From: Bacteroidales bacterium UBA3297 | GTDB taxonomy: Bacteria; Bacteroidota; Bacteroidia; Bacteroidales; Paludibacteraceae | DNA length: 64,000 nucleotides | NCBI GenBank assembly: GCA_002362105.1 | Contig: DETD01000009.1 | Span: 16,359-80,358 of the forward strand | Direction of reading: 5' to 3' | Shown here: positions 1-7,482 of the stretch, one piece after another | Position numbering within the stretch: position 1 is the first letter of the stretch | Layout: each line of letters opens with the position of its first letter | Notes under the pieces: generated by a model | The model's input: only the letters and a program-made list of their open reading frames with translations | Told to the model about the DNA's origin: nothing | The model's database searches: none | Program-made: the position numbers and the translations under genes

Positions 1-24
1 CGAGTTCGAGCCTCGTTTTCCGCT
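1..24 (+). tRNA. 3' end of a tRNA, probably tRNA-Gly (partial)
   Basis: The window opens inside a tRNA. Bases 1-16 form the T arm (CGAG, loop TTCGAGC, CTCGT). Bases 17-23 (TTTCCGC) are the 3' acceptor strand and T24 is the discriminator. A U discriminator is typical of tRNA-Gly, and a GCGGAAA/TTTCCGC acceptor fits glycine tRNAs of this phylum. The anticodon lies outside the window, so the identity is inferred. No CCA is encoded. Confidence 0.75.
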
Positions 25-31
25 CAAACGA

Positions 32-68
32 AACAGCAGTTGTCTATTCAGGTAACTGCTGTTTTTTT
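32..68 (+). terminator. Rho-independent terminator of the tRNA
   Basis: A perfect 10-bp stem (AACAGCAGTT at 32-41, AACTGCTGTT at 54-63) is followed by a T run to base 67. It sits 8 bases after the tRNA end and closes that transcription unit. Confidence 0.85.
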
Positions 69-98
69 GTATGGCCGAGGTCGCTATATCCCCAGCCC

Positions 99-341
99 TC
101 AGAACATTTTGAAGGCATCTGGACAGACGTTTTTCCCCCGGTTTGAACGTTTCCCCTCGTCCATATTTGTATCTATGTCTTCTTCTTCTTCTTCTGTTGA
201 TGACGTATTCACAATGGAAGAGTCTGCGGCTGTCCCGTTTGAATTAGGTGTCTGACTTTGAGATGTGCATGAGGTCAAATATCCGGTTGCGATCCCCATG
301 ATAAAAATTAGGCTGACTATGTGGTTTGTTTCTTTCTTCAT
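99..341 (-). CDS. Small lipoprotein, unknown function
   Basis: An 80-residue protein with a basic start (MKKETN), a hydrophobic stretch and a lipobox ending in LTSC at about residue 25, so it is predicted to be exported and lipid-anchored. The rest is Ser/Thr/Asn-rich with a run of five glutamates and has no recognisable domain. Its start codon overlaps the stop of the upstream OmpA-like gene in an ATGA arrangement (338-341), so the two are co-transcribed and translationally coupled. A companion to the OmpA-like protein is a reasonable guess, but no function can be read. Confidence 0.65.
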   Translation of the reverse strand: MKKETNHIVSLIFIMGIATGYLTSCTSQSQTPNSNGTAADSSIVNTSSTEEEEEDIDTNMDEGKRSNRGKNVCPDAFKMF

Positions 342-1147
342 TTTGAAAATGTCTCTCTTGCTTTTCTGATTTTTTCGGCTAATTTGTCATATTTGGAACT
401 CCGTGCTAACGGTTTAATAGCGTCTAGCTTTCCCAGTACCTTCTCAAAGCTACTCAGTTTGGTATCGGTTCCTATCAGAGTTTTATAAATAGCCAATTCT
501 ACTAAAACTGCCGATTTGCCACTATAACGGTTGGGGTTATATATTTCCAGCGATGCACGCCTGTTTTGAGCGTGCGCTACCTCATCGGTGGCATTTGCTA
601 TGTTGGGTTTTAAAAAGGCTAAACCAACTGGTACGATTCTAATGTTTTTATTTTTACAATGGTTTGCCACCCATCGACTTATGTATTCAGCCCGTTTTAA
701 CGACAGCTTCAAGTTATAGTTTTCACTTCCACGTGTATCGGTGTGTCCTACAATCAGATATAACTTGTCGGGATATTCATCTATGAATTCCGCCATCTCT
801 TCAATCTGTTGCTCGTTTTCGGGTTTGACTCCGCCAAAATCGAAAAAATAGTTTTCCCAAACCAATGAGTCGCTGTTCATCTCCTGACGTTCTTGTGCGG
901 AAATGTTTTGAACCGAAAGCGCCAACAGGCTCGATGCCAAGCCCGCAATCTTCACTGCTTTGCCGGCCTTTTGGCGTAACGACAGTTCTTGCTCAATATA
1001 CGAGCGCTCTGCCTCGCAGGCCGGACAGGTGCCGCGGCAGATGCCTTGGAAATTGCATACCGATGGGGTGTAGTCTATATCGTTTGCCTTAGCAATCTCA
1101 GTACGGATGGCTTTTAGTTGTTCGCAGGTATATCGGCTTTTTAACAT
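338..1147 (-). CDS. OmpA-family protein with N-terminal four-cysteine module
   Basis: A 269-residue protein in three parts. Residues 1-60 form a Cys module with C8, C31, C37, C41 and C44 (C-x5-C-x3-C-x2-C) rich in charged helix. Residues 61-84 form a signal-like hydrophobic segment ending in ISAQ, a plausible signal peptidase site. Residues about 95-205 are an OmpA peptidoglycan-binding domain with the diagnostic GHTDTRGSENYN motif and the NRRASLEIY end. The OmpA part should work in the periplasm; the Cys module would stay cytoplasmic or be removed with the signal. The same module with identical Cys spacing occurs in the protein at 32059. Its stop overlaps the start of the next lipoprotein gene. 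Confidence 0.85.
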   Translation of the reverse strand: MLKSRYTCEQLKAIRTEIAKANDIDYTPSVCNFQGICRGTCPACEAERSYIEQELSLRQKAGKAVKIAGLASSLLALSVQNISAQERQEMNSDSLVWENYFFDFGGVKPENEQQIEEMAEFIDEYPDKLYLIVGHTDTRGSENYNLKLSLKRAEYISRWVANHCKNKNIRIVPVGLAFLKPNIANATDEVAHAQNRRASLEIYNPNRYSGKSAVLVELAIYKTLIGTDTKLSSFEKVLGKLDAIKPLARSSKYDKLAEKIRKARETFSK

Positions 1148-1208
1148 GAACAGTATGAATTTTATCGGTAAATAATAGGAATCTGTTATGATAAATTGAT
1201 TTCTATTG

Positions 1209-2276
1209 CTATAAACATTCAGGGCATGTCACATAGTAACGGTTGATAATGATTCTCCATATTTTTGAGTTTGGCTTCAAACCAGAACCGTCCTCTTTCC
1301 TGCTTCCTATAAAACCGTCTTCTCGGCATCGCTCGTTACAGTCTTCGCCTTCTTCGCATTGCTCGTCGTCGTTAGAATTCTTATTTGAACAAAAGTTTAA
1401 GACGTCTTCTTCCTGAAAAATAAACCTTACCATTGGATATTTTGCTGTTCTTACCTCGACTCTCTCTTCGTCTTCTATCCAACCGATGTGTAAATACAAA
1501 TCACCATACGTATTTTGCAATTCTTCGAATGTGGAACCGACGCCGATGCCTTCTTTCGTTTTGAACTTATCAGAGCGTATGACTATATTATCAATAGAGT
1601 CTTTACGATGCCAGGAAGATGTGTTCTCACATTGGATGAGATAGATTGAATTGTCTTTTTCGTATTCTTTGTTTTTGGGGTTGTCCTCTTCGTAAGGCAT
1701 GAAGTATTTGCCGCCAAATGCGATTATTGTGTTGTCGTCAGCGTATGGCATTGAACAACCGTCTATTTCATCACTTTTGTTGTCGGCTTCAATTTTATCC
1801 AAGAAACATCCTGCCACATTTGCTGCATCGACCATGTTGATGCTTCCTACATAGTACTTTAACTTGTAGTATTTGTCGTTAATGTCTTTTACGGTACCGT
1901 TCATTTTGAAATATCCTGCAGAATTATTGGTTATCAGATATTTACTTTTTGGCGTGTCTTCGTTAATGAATACGTTCGCTAAACTGTCCAAGGTCGCCTG
2001 CTCTGTTTCGCTGGGAGTACTCCCTGTATAGGCCATTCTTGTCAGAAAATCAAGCTCATTTACATTCACATTGTCTGACATTTCTTCATCATTATTGTCC
2101 AATTCATCTTCTGTGTCGGATGTTGAACTCTCGATTGGGTTCTCTTCTGATTCGTAGGTCGTGTTGGCATAATTTCTAGAATTTGGCTGACTTTCATCCT
2201 GCGTTTTTGTTGATGAGCTACAGGATACTGAAAGAAAGCCGATTAAGGTCAACAAATAGGTGAAATGCTTGCTCAT
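1209..2276 (-). CDS. Lipoprotein, unknown function
   Basis: 355 residues. The signal peptide ends in the lipobox LSVSC (Cys at about residue 19), followed by a long Ser/Glu/Asp-rich linker to about residue 70. The remaining part is a mixed alpha/beta region without a domain I recognise; it has a stretch (GIGVGSTFEELQNTYG) of the kind seen in periplasmic lipoproteins. Near the C-terminus is an acidic Cys-rich insert (about residues 300-325, four Cys) and the protein ends in CPEC L, so disulfides or metal binding are possible. It is transcribed toward the OmpA-like gene 61 bases away and may belong to the same unit. Confidence 0.75.
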   Translation of the reverse strand: MSKHFTYLLTLIGFLSVSCSSSTKTQDESQPNSRNYANTTYESEENPIESSTSDTEDELDNNDEEMSDNVNVNELDFLTRMAYTGSTPSETEQATLDSLANVFINEDTPKSKYLITNNSAGYFKMNGTVKDINDKYYKLKYYVGSINMVDAANVAGCFLDKIEADNKSDEIDGCSMPYADDNTIIAFGGKYFMPYEEDNPKNKEYEKDNSIYLIQCENTSSWHRKDSIDNIVIRSDKFKTKEGIGVGSTFEELQNTYGDLYLHIGWIEDEERVEVRTAKYPMVRFIFQEEDVLNFCSNKNSNDDEQCEEGEDCNERCREDGFIGSRKEDGSGLKPNSKIWRIIINRYYVTCPECL

Positions 2277-2827
2277 TTTAAATGGTCTAAAAAATCCTTT
2301 ATAAAGATAGAATGAAAGCTGGTAAATGGTAGGTTCTTACTGCGCTGGCGCTGTTGAACAAAATGATACGAACCACTTTGGCCATCATTCAAAAATAGAC
2401 AAATCAATTCGGAACTGCAAGATTTCTCTTGGTTAAAATGATTCGAGTATGGGAAATCCTTTCTAAAGCCTGTGTTGGTTCCTGACAAATGATGGAACTG
2501 GCGGGGCTGGACGATGTGTTCGAATTTTTTTTATCCTCGTAGGACTGATTTTTTTGCCGATATTTGCTGTATACTGGCGTGTTGGCATGGTTTTTGCTGC
2601 TAAAAATGGCGGTGACAATTTTGGCGCTTAAGCCATGTTGCTATGTGACTTTTTTGAGCCATTGCCCAAAACTTGTGTGTTGCAGGCGAAATGATTATTT
2701 ATATATAGGGAGTGTGATTTTTCAGTTCGTTTGGAAATGGCGACGACGCAGAATATGTTGTTAGTTGAATAAGTCACTGTTATTTATTGAATCTAAGGTG
2801 TTAAAATTGTAGTTCATTGTAAATTTT
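2277..2827. other. Divergent intergenic region, no gene seen
   Basis: This 551-bp AT-rich stretch separates two divergently transcribed genes and should hold both promoters. I find no good TAnnTTTG box at a convincing distance from either start. A 71-codon reading frame on the minus strand (2273-2488) overlaps the downstream start in an ATGA fashion, but its product has no signal, domain or low-complexity pattern and I do not accept it. Confidence 0.5.
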
Positions 2828-4744
2828 ATGAGAAAACTTGTTTTTTTCTTTTCTCTGGTTTTCAACTTTTTGAGTTACACGCTTTATGCGCAGAGTACTG
2901 GAACGCCCGCAAAACCTAGCGGAAGCGGTACAGAAGAAAGTCCATATCACATCACAACGGCCGACGAATTGCTTTATTTCGCTGCTGTGGTAAATGGCAA
3001 TGTCAGCTCTATCGCACAAAATCAGGGTGCGTATGCGGTGCTGGATGACGACATCGACTTGTCGGGTGTCTGTGGTGCTGGAAAAGGCTCATGGACCCCT
3101 ATCGGTTACGGCAAAAGTAAATTTACAGGTGTGTTCGATGGACATAACCACACCATCAGCAACATCTACATTTCAGGCGGCAATGTTCCTGGCATGGGCT
3201 TGTTCGGAAAAATGACAAATGCCGAAATTAAAAATGTTACCCTTGGCTCGGGCTCCATTTCTAGCTACGAGGAATGTGTGGGTGGCATTGTAGGCATAGG
3301 TACGGGTAAAATCGTCAATTGTCATAATTATGCAGATGTAACTAGCTCCAACAAATTCAATGGAGGCATCATTGGTTACATGGGCAAAGACAGCTATATA
3401 GAAAGGTGCCATAATGAGGGAAAAATCAATAGTACCACTTCTGACAAATCGTTGTTTGGCGTTGGCGGTATTGCCGGTGCTGCCAGTGCTAACACCATTA
3501 TTACCGACTGTTATAATATTGGCTCTATAACTGGTATGTCGTCTCGTGTAGGAGGCGTTGTTGGCAGTGCGGAAGACTGCATTATTACGAATTGTTTCTC
3601 TTATGGTGACGTGGAAAGCACGGTAGACGATTACGGTGGTGGTCTCTATGGCTACTCTTACTCGAAGACCAAGGTGGAAAACAGCTACTATTACAACAGA
3701 TGGACTAGCTCGAACGAACAACCAGAACTGAAACTTTCGAAGTCGGCTTTCAACAATGGCGAAGTGTTCGATTTGCTTAGTGCGAAAAGTCCTAAGGTAT
3801 GGCAGCAAAAGTCTGGTAAGTATCCTATTTATGTTGATGATGTCGATCCTATTACAACGTACAAAAAAGAATATACTGACCTTTGTGAGGGCGACGGCAT
3901 TGAATTCGACGGTCAGATACTTCGTGAGGCTGGCACTTACATTGCGGGCAACTCTCCATCAGGTGGCGATACTTTGGTGATTAATGTTATTAAGCCAAGT
4001 ACGTATGCTTTTGAAAAAACTATTGTTGATGGCGAAGCCTACGTTTTTGGCATAGAAATCCTTACCGAGGCTGGCGTCTATACCGAAACTATAAAGGGAG
4101 GATCGGCTAATGGTTGCGATAGTATTGTGACTCTAACATTAGAGGTGGTTCCTCCTGTTTTCGATAAAGTGAATGAGAGTATTTGTGAGGGTGACAGCAT
4201 TGAATTCGATGGCCAGTACTTTCGTGTGGCTGGCACTTACATTGTGGGCAACTCTCCATTCGGTGGCGATACTTTGGTCTTGAGTGTTTCCAAACAGGGT
4301 AAATCGGAAATAGAGATGACCATTGTTAAAGGCGATGAATATTTGTTCGGTGGTCAGTCTCTTACCGAGGCTGGTGTTTATACCGATGTTGTTGAAGGGG
4401 GTGCGGAAAGTGGTTGCGATAGCATTGTTACACTTCATTTGAATGTGGTAGAGAAAGATTCTGTTGGATCAACAATCCAGCCTTTTGTCTTCTTCTCTCC
4501 AAATGACGATGGTATAGAAGACACGTGGACCATAAAGAATATTGAGTCTTATCCTGAGGCGAAAGTATATGTCTACAATCGTTGGGGCAAACTCTTATTC
4601 GAAACGGAGGGCTACCAAAACGAGACTAACGCATGGGATGGTACCTACAAAAACACTAAATGTCCTTCGGCCGACTATTGGTACATTATAGACATTGAAA
4701 GTCTCGATATGCAGTTAAAGGGACATCTTACACTGGTACGTTGA
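2828..4744 (+). CDS. T9SS type B substrate with GLUG repeats
   Basis: 638 residues, predicted to be secreted through the outer membrane by T9SS. The signal peptide ends near SYTLYAQS. Residues about 25-300 carry GLUG-type repeats (recurring GGIVG, GGIIGY, GGIAGAA, GGVVGSA, each followed by a Cys-containing strand), which form beta-helix-like adhesin regions. Two tandem modules of about 95 residues follow (start CEGDGIEFDGQ and CEGDSIEFDGQ; end GCDSIVTL), nearly identical in DNA, so recently duplicated. The last 90 residues are the CHU_C/TIGR04131 gliding-motility C-terminal domain (FSPNDDGIEDTW, YNRWGKLLFE, WDGTY, LVR end), the signal for T9SS export. Confidence 0.9.
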   Translation: MRKLVFFFSLVFNFLSYTLYAQSTGTPAKPSGSGTEESPYHITTADELLYFAAVVNGNVSSIAQNQGAYAVLDDDIDLSGVCGAGKGSWTPIGYGKSKFTGVFDGHNHTISNIYISGGNVPGMGLFGKMTNAEIKNVTLGSGSISSYEECVGGIVGIGTGKIVNCHNYADVTSSNKFNGGIIGYMGKDSYIERCHNEGKINSTTSDKSLFGVGGIAGAASANTIITDCYNIGSITGMSSRVGGVVGSAEDCIITNCFSYGDVESTVDDYGGGLYGYSYSKTKVENSYYYNRWTSSNEQPELKLSKSAFNNGEVFDLLSAKSPKVWQQKSGKYPIYVDDVDPITTYKKEYTDLCEGDGIEFDGQILREAGTYIAGNSPSGGDTLVINVIKPSTYAFEKTIVDGEAYVFGIEILTEAGVYTETIKGGSANGCDSIVTLTLEVVPPVFDKVNESICEGDSIEFDGQYFRVAGTYIVGNSPFGGDTLVLSVSKQGKSEIEMTIVKGDEYLFGGQSLTEAGVYTDVVEGGAESGCDSIVTLHLNVVEKDSVGSTIQPFVFFSPNDDGIEDTWTIKNIESYPEAKVYVYNRWGKLLFETEGYQNETNAWDGTYKNTKCPSADYWYIIDIESLDMQLKGHLTLVR

Positions 4745-4769
4745 TAGTTTGTCGGACACTATAAAAAGA

Positions 4770-4812
4770 AACTCCCCCTGGAAAGTTAATGCGACTTCCG
4801 GGGGGAGTTCTT
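4770..4812. terminator. Bidirectional terminator hairpin
   Basis: The stem is AACTCCCCC-T-GGAA (4770-4783) against TTCCGGGGGAGTT (4797-4809) with one bulged base. It lies between two convergent genes, with A-rich sequence on the left and TTCTTATTT on the right, so it can end transcripts from both sides. Confidence 0.8.
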
Positions 4813-4844
4813 ATTTGTGTGCTTTTGTATGACCTTCTTTATAC

Positions 4845-6062
4845 TTATGTTGTCTGCACGTCTATCTCAACCCCGTAGTGTGTTTGCTCGGTTTCTGCTG
4901 TCAGTAGCACGTAGCCTTTGCTTATTTTCCCGTCTACAAGTTCCACAGGGTGCTGTTCGCGTTGCTCGGTGGCATGGCTTTGCAGTTCGCCGTCTTGTTT
5001 GAAGTGGATGGTGCGGTATTCGCCTGTGCTGCCTGGGGCTATCCATTGGTCGTAGACCAGCCGGGCTGCCATCCCCATCGTCATGCGCAGATTGATTTCC
5101 ACACACGGGTTGAGTCGCTCTTGGCCTTCTACAAGGCCGGTCAGCATGTCTATACCTACTATGCCGTTGTAGTGCGGGGCTATGGATTGTGTCAGTAGTT
5201 CGGTCCAGAGTTTCCGTACGTTTTTCAAGGTGTCGCCTCCAACTTTTTGGGCCAATAGCGCGCCGATGGTGTCGTCGCTTTCCAGCAGGTTGCACCGGTA
5301 GACGCCCGCATTGTCGGCCATAAAGTGGGAATAGCCGGCAAACAGAACTTTTCCGTCCGTACAACGGAACTCCATGGCGAAGTCGCCTGTCTTCTCCCAA
5401 ATGGGCTCGCACAGAATACAGCCTTGTGTGCTGATGGTTCGGTTCGACCACCGGTGCACATTGAAGTCAAATCCGTTAAGTGCCCACCAGATGCCCCGTC
5501 CGCTGCCCGACAAAGGGGCTTTCAAAATCAGTTTCTCGTGTCGGGTCCATTCTTCAACTTCGTTCAGTCTGGTCGCTTTTCGGGGAAGCAGGCTCGCTGG
5601 AAATAGACCGTTGCTGACGAATGTTTTCAGCAGGTCTATCGTCTTGCCTCTGTGGCTCCAGGTTTTTATATGCGCTAAATCTTCTCCGTATTCGTAACCA
5701 ACTTTCCGCAGCTGTTGGGCCGATTGCGGGTCCCACCCCCATACGTGGTAGTGTTCGCCGCCTTGTGGCTCGAAATGTACCCACGGACACAGTTCCCCCT
5801 CTATGCCGAGTTGCCGCATAAGCGCCTTTGTGGCTGGCGCAATGGCCGCTGGGGTGGTCAGTTGCTGGGTTAGCACCATAGCGCTGCCGCTTAACCATAG
5901 TGGTAGCGGGCTCAGGTCCTCGTTCATGGCAGTGGCCACTTTTGGGGGTATGTAGAAGGGTTTGCCGCTGGCTAGTGCAAGGTCGTGCTCGAAGTTCAGT
6001 AGCCAGATGTTTCTCCGTTTGTCCATCTTGTCGCGGTTAATTGGGTCGTTTAGAGCAGGCAT
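4845..6062 (-). CDS. ATP-grasp-like protein, unknown substrate
   Basis: 405 residues, cytoplasmic. The region around residues 178-290 looks like an ATP-grasp fold: a Lys-containing strand followed by a Gly/Ser loop (KAPLSGSGRG), then conserved acidic and Arg residues. A late block with Glu-Ile-Asn-Leu-Arg (VEINLRMTMGM) resembles the metal-binding E-x-N-x-R strand of ATP-grasp enzymes. Such enzymes make carboxylate-amine or carboxylate-thiol bonds; the substrate is not evident. The start shown overlaps the phosphopantetheinyl transferase gene by 13 bases. An internal ATG at 6026 (MDKRRNIW) would remove the overlap and may be the true start. Confidence 0.7.
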   Translation of the reverse strand: MPALNDPINRDKMDKRRNIWLLNFEHDLALASGKPFYIPPKVATAMNEDLSPLPLWLSGSAMVLTQQLTTPAAIAPATKALMRQLGIEGELCPWVHFEPQGGEHYHVWGWDPQSAQQLRKVGYEYGEDLAHIKTWSHRGKTIDLLKTFVSNGLFPASLLPRKATRLNEVEEWTRHEKLILKAPLSGSGRGIWWALNGFDFNVHRWSNRTISTQGCILCEPIWEKTGDFAMEFRCTDGKVLFAGYSHFMADNAGVYRCNLLESDDTIGALLAQKVGGDTLKNVRKLWTELLTQSIAPHYNGIVGIDMLTGLVEGQERLNPCVEINLRMTMGMAARLVYDQWIAPGSTGEYRTIHFKQDGELQSHATEQREQHPVELVDGKISKGYVLLTAETEQTHYGVEIDVQTT

Positions 6063-6673
6063 ACGCTCAGTGCGTAGTCAGGTGTCAGCACGTGCCTTAC
6101 TTCGTAGGCCTCGTTGCTGAAAAGGTCAAGAACGCGGCTGCGGCCTTCGTTGCCGTCCATTTGGCATTCGGTAATGCGGAATCCCGCTATAAAGTCGTAG
6201 TGTGGAGGGTCGGCAAGTTTGAAGAGGGCCTCTTTTGTGGTCCACGCTATCAGAGCGTCGGTACCTTCGTCGGCAGTTGGGTGCAGTGCCACCTCTTCTT
6301 CGGTCATAAACTTGTGGCGTACGCGTAGCACTTTGGCCGTGTTGTTCTTTTCAATGTCGACGCCCACTTTTTTATAGTGCCGGCTAAGCAACAGACAGGC
6401 AAAATTGCCGGTGTGGCTGATGCTGATGCTGGTGTTGGGGTAGTCGGGCAGGTAGGGTCTGCCTCCTTCTTCATAGCCGATGCGCGCGTTGGGTAGCTGC
6501 TGTTGCAGCAGGTAGTTCACAAAGGCTTTCTCCTTCTGTCTTTTAAGCGACAGTTGTCCGAAACCGGCTATGGCGTCTAGGTTCGTCTGTGCTGTTATCT
6601 GTTCAAGGTTCTCTTCCATCCTCCATACTTGTAGGGTGGTCGATGAACCTGTGTGTAGCTCAAAATCCAGCAT
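6050..6673 (-). CDS. 4'-phosphopantetheinyl transferase family protein
   Basis: 207 residues. It transfers the phosphopantetheine arm of coenzyme A to a serine of a carrier protein. The family motifs are clear: SISHTG (93-98), GVDIE (104-108, Mg-binding Asp/Glu) and WTTKEALFK (144-152). The length matches the Sfp/HetI-type group rather than the short AcpS. No carrier protein, fatty-acid or peptide synthetase gene is nearby, so it may serve the general acyl carrier protein. It lies between gldF and the ATP-grasp gene, all on the same strand with short gaps, and may share their transcript. Confidence 0.9.
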   Translation of the reverse strand: MLDFELHTGSSTTLQVWRMEENLEQITAQTNLDAIAGFGQLSLKRQKEKAFVNYLLQQQLPNARIGYEEGGRPYLPDYPNTSISISHTGNFACLLLSRHYKKVGVDIEKNNTAKVLRVRHKFMTEEEVALHPTADEGTDALIAWTTKEALFKLADPPHYDFIAGFRITECQMDGNEGRSRVLDLFSNEAYEVRHVLTPDYALSVCLL

Positions 6674-6706
6674 GACGGTTTTTATAGAAATCCCTTTTGG
6701 GGAGCA

Positions 6707-7435
6707 TTATTCTTGTTTCTCGATAATCAGTTTGGTGCCGAACACAAAGGCCGCTATCACAAGCAGGAAGTAGACGGCGTCGCGGCTGTCTATCACACCA
6801 CGGCTCATGGCGTCGTAGTGTGCGCTGATTCCGAAACTTGAAATCAGGGCCTGTGTGCTGCCGTTGTTGCTCATTTGGCCCATAAGGTCGAAACCGTAGT
6901 AGAACACGCCGCTGAGTACGGCCGCTATTATGAAGGCGATAATCTGGTTGTCGGTTAGGCTTGAGGCGAAAACACCGATTGCAACGTAGACGCCTGCCAG
7001 AAAGACAAGCCCGATGTACGAACCCCAAGTGCCTCCTAGGTCGAGGTTGCCCATAGGGTCGCCCATACAGTATACGCTAATCACATAAACAAGGGTCGGA
7101 ACCAGCGATACCACCACCAGCAGCAGACCTGCCAGGTATTTGCTCAACACAATGCTCGCACGGCTGATGGGGCGGCTCAGCAGTAACTCGAGGGTACCGG
7201 TGCGCTTCTCTTCGGCGAAAAGTCGCATGGTGATGGCTGGCACGAGGAACAGGTATAGCCAAGGGGCCATTATGAAGAGGCCGTTAAGGTTGGCGTAGCC
7301 GTTGTCCATAATGTTGTATTCGCCGCGGAACACCCACAGGAACAAACCTGTAATGAGCAGGAATACGCCTATCACGATGTAGCCCATTGGGCTGCTGAAA
7401 AATGTGCTGAATTCTTTCCTTAAAAGTACTAACAT
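6707..7435 (-). CDS. gldF: GldF-like ABC transporter permease
   Basis: 242 residues with six predicted membrane segments. It matches the ABC-2 permease type found in gliding-motility GldF: the N-terminus LLRKEFSTFFSSPMGYI, then AEEKRTGTLELLLSRPIS at the second loop, and a Gly-rich fourth segment. In gliding Bacteroidota GldF works with GldG and the ATPase GldA in the inner membrane. Here no gldG or gldA is adjacent; the next gene downstream is the phosphopantetheinyl transferase. A TAATTTTG promoter box lies 22 bases upstream of the start. The family assignment is good; a gliding role is unproven. Confidence 0.85.
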   Translation of the reverse strand: MLVLLRKEFSTFFSSPMGYIVIGVFLLITGLFLWVFRGEYNIMDNGYANLNGLFIMAPWLYLFLVPAITMRLFAEEKRTGTLELLLSRPISRASIVLSKYLAGLLLVVVSLVPTLVYVISVYCMGDPMGNLDLGGTWGSYIGLVFLAGVYVAIGVFASSLTDNQIIAFIIAAVLSGVFYYGFDLMGQMSNNGSTQALISSFGISAHYDAMSRGVIDSRDAVYFLLVIAAFVFGTKLIIEKQE

Positions 7436-7457
7436 GTCTTTGCTTTATTTCAACGTG

Positions 7458-7465
7458 CAAAATTA
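7458..7465 (-). promoter_or_regulatory. -7 promoter box for gldF
   Basis: TAATTTTG on the minus strand matches the Bacteroidales -7 consensus TAnnTTTG. It lies in the 47-bp gap between the AAA+ gene and gldF, so gldF can be transcribed independently. No clear -33 TTTG is visible. Confidence 0.5.
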
Positions 7466-7482
7466 GCGATTATTTAGCTTAC

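Noticed and set aside
2273..2488. 71-codon frame ending in an ATGA overlap with the lipoprotein gene
   Set aside because: The overlap is suggestive, but the product has no recognisable features and no promoter lies upstream.
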